A stretch of DNA of 64,000 nucleotides, from NCBI GenBank assembly GCA_027886175.1, contig JAJNNQ010000075.1, positions 62,388,001-62,452,000 of the forward strand. Reading direction: 5' to 3'. Positions within the stretch are counted from its first letter, which is position 1, and every line of letters begins with the position of its first letter. This document shows, piece after piece, positions 1 to 12,700 of this stretch. The translations under genes were made by a program, and so were the position numbers. This DNA comes from Phylloscopus collybita (lineage: Eukaryota; Chordata; Aves; Passeriformes; Phylloscopidae). The notes under the pieces are model-generated. The model worked only from the letters and a program-made list of their open reading frames with translations. It was not told the DNA's origin and did not search any database.

Positions 1-588
1 CTCCAGAACCTGACCAAGGCCGTAATTCTTCATCCAGCTCATTTTCTCTCAGGCATCCAGGAGCTTCTTTACAGATTCAAAACTACTAAACACAAGCTTT
101 TCTAACATCATGTAATGGCAGTTGCTTAAAAGCAGGAAGGAGAAAAAAGTAATGGTGGTGTGTGAAGTATTGGGGATATATGGTAATATAAATACAGGGA
201 AAGAAGTCAATGAAAAGAGAGCAGACGTAGGCCAGCCATATGACTGGCTGGGGAAGGATTATATTGAAGCATCTCAGCCTCAGGAGAAGACAGTAGGGCT
301 GACACGCAAGAGAGAATGCTCCCAACCTCCTTGATGTTAACAAGGGTGCTTTCCTTCCTCTCATTTGCCTGTTCTTTGTGACTGGAATACTCTTTGCCTG
401 TTACCCTGTTTCTATGTTCAGATATTAAGAGCCAGGATAGCTTATTTCTCCCAGAGACCTGTGTCAGTGTTGTGGCCCGCATGGTGTGTAACTAGTAAGG
501 TAAAAATTTTTAAAAAAATCAACAATTCTCCTTCCACCTGCTCCCCCCCGCAAAAAAACCAAACCCAAACCCAAGCAGGCACACTTAC
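1..588 (-). other. Partial GALNT12 intron 9, no exon seen
   Basis: Donor side of the last intron. The minus strand was read for the expected final-exon wording (D-G-S-L-F-H and a closing Q-K-W block) without success, so the terminal exon lies to the left of base 1. A C-run and an A-rich patch at 541-565 are the only low-complexity stretches. Confidence 0.8.
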
Positions 589-744
589 CTCTCTGAAAAT
601 AAACTTCTGGTTTTCAGGAACACTGTGGGCATTTTCTTGACACAAGTACATTGTCAAATAGTCAGTCCCTGAATCGACTGCTGCGCAGACTTCTGGCTGC
701 CGTGTGTTGTAACGTATTTCATTATGGGATGTGTACTCGAAAAA
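589..744 (-). CDS. GALNT12: GALNT12 exon 9: second lectin repeat
   Basis: Acceptor TTTGTAG|TTTTTC, donor AGAGAG|GTAAGT, exactly 52 codons. It reads [34 protein letters not shown] and [10 protein letters not shown]. This is the last GALNT12 exon inside the window. Confidence 0.94.
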
Positions 745-3700
745 CTACAAACCCAAGAGAAGAAACAAAGGACAGCAGTCATTTTACATGTACATAGAGA
801 GTATTTATAAAGAAACATATGCTAAGAGACTATAATTAGGTTCACAAATAAATAATTGCTGCTGTGAAGGGAAATTCTGCCAGAAATATTCAAGGGTCCT
901 TAAGTTCTGCTGCTTACTATTTTACAGAAAATCAATCTCATCACAGCACTGCTTTACTCTGGTAGCACTTAAAATGCATGAAATGCTGAATAAGCGTCCT
1001 GGAAAACAGGCATTCCAGCATTAAAGAACTTCCAAAATTCAACCATAACATTTGACTTTGACGTTCTAGGCCTCCCTTAAAAATAGGATGCTCACTGCAT
1101 AGTTCAAATGCAGTTTGGTCCAGGTTCATTTCCAGTTATAAATGGTCATTTCTGTACTAAGGATGCATGGTGATGAACATTTTGTTCTATAAAGTTTTAA
1201 GATACTATTTGAAGAAAATTAGTTACAGCTGCTTTTAAACATGAAAAAAATTTCCTTAAAGACAATTTATTATCTTTGCTTGTTGAACAATATTCTACAG
1301 AAGTGTTACGAACATGCTCTGAAACTCCTGGCTTCTGTAAGCAGTTATGGGTGAAGACTTCCTCAAAATGTTATACTTATCATGGACATTTGCCAACTTT
1401 TGGACTTCATTAAAGAGAAGCAGAGTTTGAGAGTTGTTTGTATTTAGCAAGCTTATAAATAATTTAGATGACTATAGTGCACGGATGTGTGTTTAGATCT
1501 GATTTAGATTATACTCAATAAAGTAGAGGAGAGTTTTATAAACATCAGAAAATTGCTTATTACCCATAGTACAGCTGCATTAGCAGAGACCAATAAAAGG
1601 ATGAGAGAGAGAAGGAATCCTCTTTTGTTTTGTTTCCCCCCTGGAGACTGTAAGGCTTTTTGAAGGGGGTCGTACCAATTCAGAAATGTATATACTTGAA
1701 CTTACCACAAAAACATCCTTAACAACCACCAAGGCTAATAACCTTGAATGAGGAGTTTAAAATGAAGTTTCAGTATAAACAGGACTGTGCGATTACAAAA
1801 TCTGCAGCCATCCATTTCCAAGTGTAAGAGCTCTGATTTAGACTACACTGATAATAACTGTTTCATGAACTCTGCCCCTCCTATTACCACAATCAGGAAT
1901 TTCTCTGTCAAGGTGGCCGTCACAGCCATACACTGACTGACGCTGCCCGCTGCATCACCCTGTGGAGCCTCATGGCTTTTCTTTTCCAGCAAGGATGCAA
2001 GTGACCGACCCCCCCCACCTGTTTGCCACCATTCATTTGTGGTAAGCCACAAAGGGAAATGAGTGTTTTGAGAAAGCAACATCAGGTTTGAAGTCTCCCT
2101 GCTCACATAAGACCCCAGAGACCACGATTTTCCCTTGAAACCTATTGCTAAGATCTGTTCCTACAATGTAGGTTGCACTACCTTTACATTTGCCTTATGC
2201 AAAAAAAAAAAAAAAAATCTCATCAACAACAAAAGTGAATTGTGTGAATATTGGTCCTTTTATTATTTACCCTAATAGGCAGCAGCTATTCCCTGGCCTT
2301 TAGGCTTTATTCCCAGATCTAGTATCTGATTGACACATGAAAAACCCACTACTTTGACACCACAGTGAGCTACAGAGACATGCATTTTAATCCTATGGCT
2401 TGTGAATAAAGAAAAAGCCTCAGTTCTGCTCAGTTGTGTGTGGATGGACACTTTTTACAGCTGCCACTTTCACAAAGCCATATTTAGAGCCTTGCTCATT
2501 AGGGGATTTATTAGATATAATAACTCTTCAGAAATCTGTATTATAAGTGAAAGCCTGCAAGCTGCTGACTGTACCAGATGCATCAAGAATAAATGGAGCA
2601 GCTACTAGATCAGAGCACTTCTTACCACTGATATCTTTCCTGAATGGTCTCTCAAGGACTCCCACCAGATTCCAAAGAAGAGCAAGGAAAATGGTTAATT
2701 TCTGGATAACTTTAAGGAATGGGGTTTTAGTACCAGCAACTAAGCACTCTTGCCTTGTTGCCCAATGAACATAATACACTGCTTCAAACTGAATAAATAC
2801 TTCAGGCTTTGGGCCTTTCCAAGCTCTGGTAATACAGGAAATAAATATTTTCCTCCTCAAAAGGTAAAGTGCTTTTTAGTTCTCTTTTTTTTTTTTGCAT
2901 TCTGTCAGCAGAAAGAAAGCATTTTCAAACTAATCCATGGCCAAATAACTAGTAGCCTTACTGCTTTCCTTCTGAGAAACAGTAGATTCCCTTAAGTGCT
3001 ATTGGGAAACTTGATGAGGCCTTTTTCTCAGTGTCTCTGGCTTCTGGACAATCTACAGGATATGCCTTGGCTGCATCAGTGTCTCTCTGGTACTGGGGCC
3101 AGCAGCAGATTTTGGCCACCTCACTGGTCCCTGAAACTCACTCTCATCCTTCCCTGTGCCTGGCTACTGTTCTTTTGCATGCAGGAAAAAGTTTGCACTT
3201 GATAGGTAGAACCAGCGAAGAGGTTACCGGGTCTGATACTCTTTTTTTGCTGAAAACCCAAGGGCTTTGCTTCCCTCTCGCTATTTACGTCAAATGTTAT
3301 CAGCTCCAAATGGGGATTCTGGGAAGAGCACTGTCAGTCAGTGTTTTCCCATCCTCTTATCAGGTTGATTTCTTGCCATCACATATTGGTGCCCTCTGTA
3401 CTGCTTCCCAGCCATACCCAGAAGGGCAAAGGGCTTTACTGGTGCTTAATTTCAAAGCCTTTCCTTCTCATCTGTGGGGCAGACACTCCCCACAAAACAT
3501 AAGCAGCTTGAGGAACAAGCAAGCAGTAGCCAGTGTTTTGCATATTTCCTACCTCTTTTCCATATACACTCAGCTCTTAACACTGCAGTGTTATCCTCCC
3601 CTTCTTGTGACAGTGAACATGCTAATTTTAAAAACCCTCCAGTTAGTTTTCTTATGCTCACACAAAATGAGTAAAGAAACCCCTCTCAATTAGACCATGG

Positions 3701-6700
3701 ATGCAAGGAAAAACAGCAACAAATTACCAGGAACTTTAGTTTTCTGAGAGTGGATTTATTCACTGAGATGTAGAATAGGTGCAGGTGCTGGACCTTATAA
3801 ATAACCAAGAACACAGAGTTCTCTCAACACGGTGCACACAGATATTCAGAGGTCACTAAGTGAAGATTTGTTTCCACTGAAGAGTTTTGCAGTTGTCCCT
3901 ACATAAACTGCCACCTGCCTGTGGTAAGGGATGGGGAACTAGAGCAAAGCTTGGAATGAGGGTTTGGTGCTAAAGCTCTATATAGGCATTGAGTGGAGTG
4001 ATGAGAACAAACTCGAGGAGAAAAAGGCAGGAAGAATTTGGGATTAGGATGGCAGACTCCCTTCCAAGGGGCCAAAAAGAAGTTAAGGGCTGCCTGTTGT
4101 CAGTAAACATCTCTGAAACTCTGTGGCTGTTGATAGCAGAGGATGACCAAACCTTGCCACAATCATTTCATCAGCAGACAGCAATGCATGTAAATGTGGA
4201 AGATTTGACTGTTTTGATCCTGACAATCACCTGCCAAGAAATTCACACCACAAGGAACAGCCTGCTACCTTTTCAGAAGGACTGTCAAGAAGGTGGTGGG
4301 ATGGGAAAGAAATGGAGAGAAATGTCCTGCTGGTAGGTTTCACAGCTATTTGTGAGCCAGAAAAAGGAGCTGCAAGTCCAGCAACCCCAACTTCATTTCC
4401 CATCTCACTTGTGTTTCTATATCTTTTCTTATTTTAGCCTTCCTCTATTCTCTCACCCACAACTCTTCCTGCTGTCCACTTCATCTCTTGGAACTACCTA
4501 TCACCCCTACTCACACCCCCCTTTGCCAGCTGGTATCTTGGCTCCCACATTCAGTAACCCTGCCCCTTTCCACTAAAATGTTCTCCAGTGACTCTGCTTG
4601 GTTCAATCCCTGTCCTATTCTTTCCTCTGGCACATGCCCTGCTCATCCATCACCTGTTGTTCAGCCTCTGTCCCAAACTACTACTCCTGTTTGTCACCTT
4701 GGCCCTTTCTCTCTGGCTCCAGCCAGCCCTCCCATGCCTTTTGCCCATTTCACTAATCTTGTTTTACCCATTTCCTGTGTTTGGCCTTCCCTCCTCAGGC
4801 TCTGCAGTTCTCTTGAGTCATCTCATATTTTCCTTTATTGGCTTATATTGCAGTCAGGTGGCTTCTCCATTTCTCCTTCCTGCTCCTGCTTGGATGCCAG
4901 CAGAGGGAGCGGTTTGCACGGTTCCCAGAGTGTTGCTGCTTCCAGCCTGGCACCTGCTGCCACAGGTACATGGATGCACTGCACCATCAACAGAGATGGA
5001 AGAGCATTCATACCCAGTGATGTGGTATCCTGCAGTAAATTCAGTTAATCTCTTAGTGCTAACTAAACAAAGCATAACTAAAAATGTTATCTCATGATGA
5101 TTCATCTCTCAATTGTGCTTCTTTTTTGCTTTCACCTTTTATCCTATGTCTTTATTTTTTCTTGGGAAAAGGGATAAAATTTAAGCTAATTCCTTTTGCT
5201 CAGAGAAATGCAAAAATTGCAACCCCTCTCCTCTCTGTAATCTGCAATACAAGGAAAAATAAATCTATAAATATCTTTGGCATGTTAGCATGCAATCCTA
5301 TACATGAAACGCTTCTTAATCTACAAAAGCAATCAATGTCATGTATAAGAAAGTGATTTGACTGGGTTATCTGGTTGTTAACTTCTCTTCTATATAGATC
5401 TATAGAAGCATTATTAACTTGGGCATGAATCTGAACAGAGGGAGTAAAAGAGTTGAGTTGGGGCTTAGCATAACTGGCATACATCTGTCAGTGTTGAGAT
5501 CCTTTGGCTTTTATGGTACAAGATTCTACCCTTGCCTTCCCCTGCATCTTGGCCTTAAGGACAGAAATATTACAAAACTTAAGACATAAACCAGACATGA
5601 GCTAACAAATAATAAAAAATAATAGTTATAATACTATTATATACATAAACATGCTATGAGCAACAAATCTATTTCCCTTTAAGATCTGAGGTATATTGCT
5701 TTTTCTTTCCCCTTTCTCATGTAAAGTGCAATTCATATTAGAAGCTTTCTCCTCAATAGAGACTTGTTTTACACTCCTCAAGCTTTTTTTTTTCTTTTCT
5801 TTTTTTTTTTTTTTTTTTTTTTTTTTTAGCAGAGTTCAGAACGATAGCAGATACACTGCTTAACTGGCTTCTTTCCAAGCTTTGTTTTCCCTTTTTCTCC
5901 TTTTCCAAACAATTCTAACTGAATGTTTGGATTAATTTCATTAAAAAAGGACCTAAACAGTCAAGCCACCCAAGCTCTCACAGGGTCATGTACAAGAGGT
6001 CTCACAAGACTTTTGGTACTCAGCACTGATGTGACCATATTTCAAGTACTGTGTTTACTCTAATGTGGGTTAGAAGCCAAAAATCAAGATAGACAGGCAA
6101 GTACATGCCCCACATCAAACACCAAACTTCAGATCTGGAAGGTGGTCACTCAGAACCATGCAAAACAGCCATTCCAGCTTGGCACGCAGTGCCCTACAAC
6201 TCTTTTACCATGGCATTATGCAGAGAGGCTTATAGGCATCAAAACTAACCACTGCTGCACACAGTTTCAGTCAACGTGGAGAAAGCAAACAGCATTTTCA
6301 GCTTCAGAAGTTGAAAACAAGACAGCAAGAATGAAAGTGTAAGGAGAGCCTCTGCTCTCCTGGACTGTAGAGCCCAAGCCCAGGAGGACATTTCTGTAGA
6401 AGGACAGGAGAAGATGTGATCCAAAACCTCCTGAGTAGTTAGACAAGCACCACGAGGAAGAAACATGATGACAGACACAGGTGGAATTAGGTGAGGTTTC
6501 CAATGTTTTTAAGGACTTTAGAGGCATGGACAGACAAAAGCTCAAAGGGTGAGTGAACACTGGCCTATGAGCACTACAGCTGCACTGATATGCTATTAGC
6601 CCCTGCTAATGAGCTCTGTGGAAAGGCATAATAAAGGTATGCATGAGTTCCCTGGGCTAGGTAGACACGTCCTCAGAATGAAGAAAATCTGACCTGAAGA

Positions 6701-9700
6701 TACATCAAAATAAAAAGCATATAGTGCAAGAATCAAAACTCAAACTAAGATCACCTTACTGTGCCAACACATTTTCTCAGCCCTGATGGAATAACTTTAC
6801 CATGCTTCCTTACATTACAACCATAAGTGTTAGTGAAGATGAAAATAAAACATTATTCTTACCTGATTTTGTCCCATGCCGTGGCATGGGTAGAGTATGA
6901 CCCTCTGTCCAGTTACTTGATGTTCATTTGTAGGGTTATAATCAAAGCAGAAGTTTTCCATTCCTCTATTCTTCAGCTAATCAAAACAAAAAAAAAATTT
7001 TAAATACTACTCTAAAATAAGGAAGATGTTCTGTAGTCACTCTACACCCTTCCTGCTGGGCTCTGAGATCCATCCCAAAGCTGGTGCAAATCAACTGGAA
7101 TAGATCAAAGGGATGCAACGGTAACATCTCTCAGACTAATGTGAAATAAAACTGCACTCTCTTGACTGTGAGCATTGAAGCAGCCAGACACGAAGGCTTC
7201 CCCTAGGAATGACATTGTGTTCCAACATATTTGCAAAGGAAGTGGGTAGAAACTCTGAAAAACTGTGTTGAAACCCAACCAGCCAGCAACTCATGCAGAA
7301 CAAAAGAGTCTGCCATGTCTTTTTCCCTCAGGATCTACTTGTTCAATTTTCTTATGAAATGATGACTACATACTTTTCCCAGTTTGTCAAATGGGAAATG
7401 TTAGGAGGATTTGTTCTCGAAAGGACTCCAGTACCCTCTTGAGGCAGAACAAGAAGATAGACTTTAGTATCAGAAATCTTGAAAGTCGGTAAAATATGTC
7501 TTTGGAAAGAGACACTAGGTGTGATATTAAATGCTCTTTACTCATGTTGCTATTCTCTGACAGAAGAGGTGCATAACTTTCAGGTTAAATTTTAAAATAT
7601 TAAGTTAGCTAATTTTAAAAACAACAGGCTAGTAAACAAGGAATTGCATTTAAGTATTCAGAAGGCAAAAGTAACTGAAAATAAGTTAAACAATCACATA
7701 ACAACCACTGATTCCTGGTGTTAGCCACATAACAAAATTTGAAATTACACAGAGCAGAAATAGGTTCTGTAAACAAGAAGCTGAATGCCCCTGTTACTGA
7801 GTGTAATTATATCACAGACAAAAAGAATAAGCAGAGTAAATCTCAGAAGAGTTAGTTCAGCAAGGTGTAATTTCACTGCTCTTCCCTGGTCATGATAATC
7901 GTATCCAGAGTTCTTAATGTGGAAAATGAGCAGGCACATAGGGATTGCAGGCAGCTAAAACTAAACAAACAAGACAAACCCTGCAGGGCCTAAACCCACC
8001 ACAGAGCAAACCACATAAGTTGGAAAATTAAATACTTGTGCTCTACATATGCTTGCTTTGCCAACTTCTACTTTTAGTGCTACCCAACATCTCCTTTCCA
8101 CTGCTTTGTGCTCACTCCCACAGACCACTGCAACCTTCCTTGAGCAGTCGAAAGAAAACATTTTGTTTACCTTCCTAATGGGAGGCAAGAATTACACTTA
8201 GAAAAACAGGAAAGAGAAGCGTCTTACACAGACTATTTTTAACACTGCCATGGAACCACATAAACCAAACAATAAGCTTCTCATGTTTCTACATTCTACA
8301 TCAGGAAATATCAACTTTAAAGTCATAACCACTTAAAATGGTAACGTTATCTCTACAATTGTTGTTGTCAGCAGCTGTCTTCAGGACCAGAGGATCTCCC
8401 ATTAGTATGTTTAATAACTATGACTCTGCCTGACTGTCTACTGGCTCCAAGGGCAGCAAAGCCCTTACCCATGGTGCCCTTCCAGGCAACCCAATGACTT
8501 CACAAGTACTCTTTGCCATCAGGCCCTGGCACATGCTCAAGCATGAGCTCCCTTTTGGGAAATTTTAACTCATCTGTTCAAAAATGCCCTGTACCACCAG
8601 AAGTACACTAACTCTCCTATGCATGTTACTCAATGCCCAAATACACACAACAAAAGATGTGTAAAAGCTTACTAAACTTAAGCTTCATTTCAGATGGTTT
8701 GAAAATGAGGCTGTGTTCCAGGATGCTACCACGTATACTCTCTCCTTTTTTTCTTTCATGCATAACTGCTTGTGGTGCATGCCGACATCTTCCTACACGT
8801 ACACGGTCCACATGGTTCACCTGGTTCTTTTATTTTGCCAGACACTGGTCGATATGCCCACACTTCAGCAGGAAGCCCAATAGGTATTCAAGACCTAATT
8901 AGCAGGAATAGTATATTCTAAGCCTTTAAATTACCTGATCTAAAATGACACGGAGAGAAAAATTTGAAAATCTGACTGCAGCACCATTAAAAAACAAAAA
9001 CAAAAAAAAGAAAAAAAACCACCACAAAACCCCCACAAACCTGCTCTCTGTTCCAAGCCAGAAAAAGTATGAGAGAATTTGTGAATTTTTTCTCTTGTTA
9101 AATGAGAATATACAGTTTATGTTTCTTTTATGTGCAAGAGCTCTATCAAAACAGTGATCATCCACTCATTTCTGAAGCTATATTTATTCCCACATTCACC
9201 ATAAACAAGCCATGCAATAAGAACAAAATTTTCTCTGTGACTTACCTTAGTTCTTTTGCAGAATGCTGCATTAGAGAAACAGAAGCAAGAAAAAGTGTTG
9301 ATCACCTTGCCATTGAAACACATAGTTCAGATCTAAAACAGTGTACCCATGCAGGACTATTGGCTGTGGTTTTTTTACAGCATTTGCCTCCTATTGAAAC
9401 ATTGCTGGTGTTGCTCTGCATGCCATTTAGTTACCACTCTTTGGAGGCTGAGATAGGTAATAAACACCAGCTACTGAGATATTCACCCTAGGCCTTATCC
9501 GTTACTGCTAGGAGATATTTAAATCTATTGTTTCCTAATATCTGGACATTTGCATGTAACTACACAATACAGATGGCATTCTATGAATAATTCTTAGTTT
9601 GGGCTCACATTTTTTTAAGATAAAGTCCATCATAAACAAACCATCAACAACAGATTTTTGACATTAAAACTTCATTACATTAGTTGATAAGTACGGCCAA

Positions 9701-12700
9701 TGGAGCACTGCCAACCTTTCTCTATATCCACAAAATAGATTAGAATTCTCTTTATTCTGCCAGTGGCATTGGTGCTGATCCATTAGTGATATGGACAGAT
9801 AATACTGTGGGAGGCAGCATGATATGAATTTGCAGTAAGCCAAACAACTTCACTAGTACTGATCAAACATCAGCTTTTACCCCAAAGGTAATCCAAGCAG
9901 TGACAGGGAATGATTCTACAGAGTGAGTGCTATTTTCATATCACCTGTTAACTTCTTAAGGGCAATGCTGGAAGGGGCATACAACACTGATGATTAAAAT
10001 CCTCTGAAGGAAGGTGACACACTCTGTTGGATTCATTGGCTCACCCCAGCAAGTCTAGATCTCCCTGAGAAGCTCAAAAACGTATAAGCATGTGGTTCAA
10101 GCAATGGTGTGTTCACTACCAAACACTTGAATTTCCCCAATTTCCTTTGAAAAAGCCTCTCCCTAGCTTTCAGAGGCTGTACAGTCAATCAAGGGGTGCA
10201 CATTTTCCTGTGATGCACATAATGTCTCCAGGTCTAGTTAGTCCTAATCTTGGCTACCAATTCAACCTCAAGTGGCAGCTCTACAAATTTGATTATAATG
10301 CAGTTTTAGAGGTATACCCTAGAGAAGGGTTCCTGATACCTCTGAGAACTTGGAACACCAGTCATGCAATAATATCTTTGATTTCATAATTTAAACCACA
10401 TAGCTCTTTTATTCTGCAAGCCTGTCCATAAATGTCATGTATTCTTCTTATAATTTAAATAAACGATCTCTTTCATGTTGCAGCAAAAAAAAAAAAAAAA
10501 ATTCTTCATAGTTTTAAAGGCATAGTTTAAAATCTTCCTTCCAATATTTTAATATTATATCTAGTCTAAATTAAAAGAAAATTATGACTGAGTACTTGGA
10601 AATGAAGATGAGATGGTCTAGGAGGAAAATGGGGAAGGAAGCTGTTGAAAGGAAAATTCAAGTTTTTGATTTCCCAGCTGATTCAGTCAGTGACAGATGC
10701 CTTTACAGATAGAAGGCAGAAAGAGAGACCAGACAGAAAGTCACAACACAAGACATCTATCAGCTTAGTTGCTTTACATTCAGCTGAAAGAAATATCAGC
10801 TAGAAGCTGAGAAGAAAAACTTATCATGTCAGAACATAGTATGGTCTCACTGCCAAGTGATCAAGCTTACAGAAAATTAGAGTAAAATCCTGAATTTTGT
10901 GTCACCACTGTTTTTCACAAGCAATCTTGATGCCAAATTTGATGCCAAATTTAAAGCCAAATTCACTGACTGACCATAGTTCTTATCTTTGGATATGCAC
11001 CTCAATGCCAGCCATCGTTAATACATACCTTAGAAGGGACAAGAGCCCTGACTATTCCCTTGTTTTTCAGCTGTGCCTCTCCACAGTCACCGATAACATG
11101 AAAAGATCACAGAGTTGCCCTGCTGCTCTGTCTTCATCCAGCTGCACAATGCAGCAATGTCACCACACTAGTACTGAACACACCAGGTGCCTCAAAGCGC
11201 TTCCTACAGACCACACCATCCCTTCCCAGGGTAGTTAGGATTTGTAAGCTCTCCCCTGTCCAGGTGGGCAATCTGTGCAGAACTGAGGCTCAAGACTTGT
11301 TGCAATTTCACACCGAACTACTGGTAGGTGCTCTAGGTGCTCTGCCAGTAACTGCACGCTCAAGGATGGCCAAACCAGATCCTATGCCAGAAAAGACATC
11401 AGTGTGCTACACATGACCCTAAAAGGTATTATCAGCCTTTGCAGAAGTGCTGACATCTAATTATTTTAACCCACTGAGTGCCTACCAGCTTCACTTCCCC
11501 CTGCCCCCAAAAAGAAATTCAAGGTCAGAAGGTTCATGTGCCACAAAGTTCCAAAGCTGCATGAAGCCCAAGGAGAAGCAAGAAGATATTTATCTCATTT
11601 ATAGGTCTCAGGCAGTTGGCAGGAATGCAATCATATCTCAGGTAAAAAGGTTCATAATTCAGTATGTTTAAGTAAAGTTTTAGGCAACTAATTTTTTAGA
11701 CAACCAAGCATAGTGTGGATATTTTTATCTATGTATCAAGAAAAAATGTAGTGTAAGAGGTTGTTTGTCAGTGCACAGCACTGAATGCTGCTCAATAATT
11801 CTTTACTCTCTTTGAATAACACATGGCTGACTTATGGGTAATCTTAGAAATATTTTCAACTTCAGTTCAAAAGTAAAAAGATTTTTAAGGGAGGTAAAAA
11901 TCTCCATATTCCCTTGTATTCTCTTTGAACAATTAAATAACCTCACACCAAGTTGAGCTGTTATCAAAGCTGACACTTTTAAACACAGTATTTTTGTGAA
12001 CCAGGAAAGCACTACACAGCTAAGGCAGGAGGACAGAACACCATCAGTGATTCATTGAAGCTACCAGATGGGACTCGATATCCACAAATCAGCTGAATCA
12101 GTAGGTGTCGTTTCTGCACTCTCAATTTCTCAAGAGTACAACCATATTTCCATCACATTTTAAATTCTTCCTCCCCCTAAAAAATTGGTGTATTCTCATT
12201 ATGCTCACAACCAGATGACAGCATTTATGAATTGTTTTTAGAGAAATATGTAGAGCACACCTAAATTACACTCTAGATACCTCAAGCAGCTCTGAACAAG
12301 AGTTATTATTTCTAGGTACTGTCAACCCCTTGCCTGAGGATGACAATTAAATCATAAAAGAAACTGCACAAATCCCTTTTTTTTCCCCAGGAGGCTGAGG
12401 CACTATTGCTGGCACCAGTCTAACCCTTTCTTTTGCAGGGAGAAGGTTGGAGGTGGAGGGAAGGATAAAATTCCTGAAATGCTCCTGGAAGGTAAGTCTT
12501 ATAATACCTTACTGCTTCAACTGTCTCAGACCTTGTCAGTAGCAGTCCAGCACAAAACTGAACCAATGTTGTACCAGGATTTGTTCAAGATACTGGATAA
12601 TGGTGTGGAATATCTTTCATGCCAGTGATCACACAGAGACACCTCTCCTGCAAGCTCCAAGACAAATGGAGAAGCATGGCAATTCTTCCACAAGCTCCTA

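Noticed and set aside
1..588. Final GALNT12 exon
   Set aside because: Searched on the minus strand for the expected lectin-domain ending; none of the three frames shows it.
3031..3693. 220-codon plus-strand open frame in GALNT12 intron 8
   Set aside because: The longest frame in AT-normal DNA, but no motif, signal or family resemblance, and it overlaps frames on the other strand. Probably chance.
4488..5097. Overlapping 186- and 169-codon frames in intron 8
   Set aside because: They lie in a C/T-rich stretch; Pro/Ser/Leu-rich composition follows from base composition.
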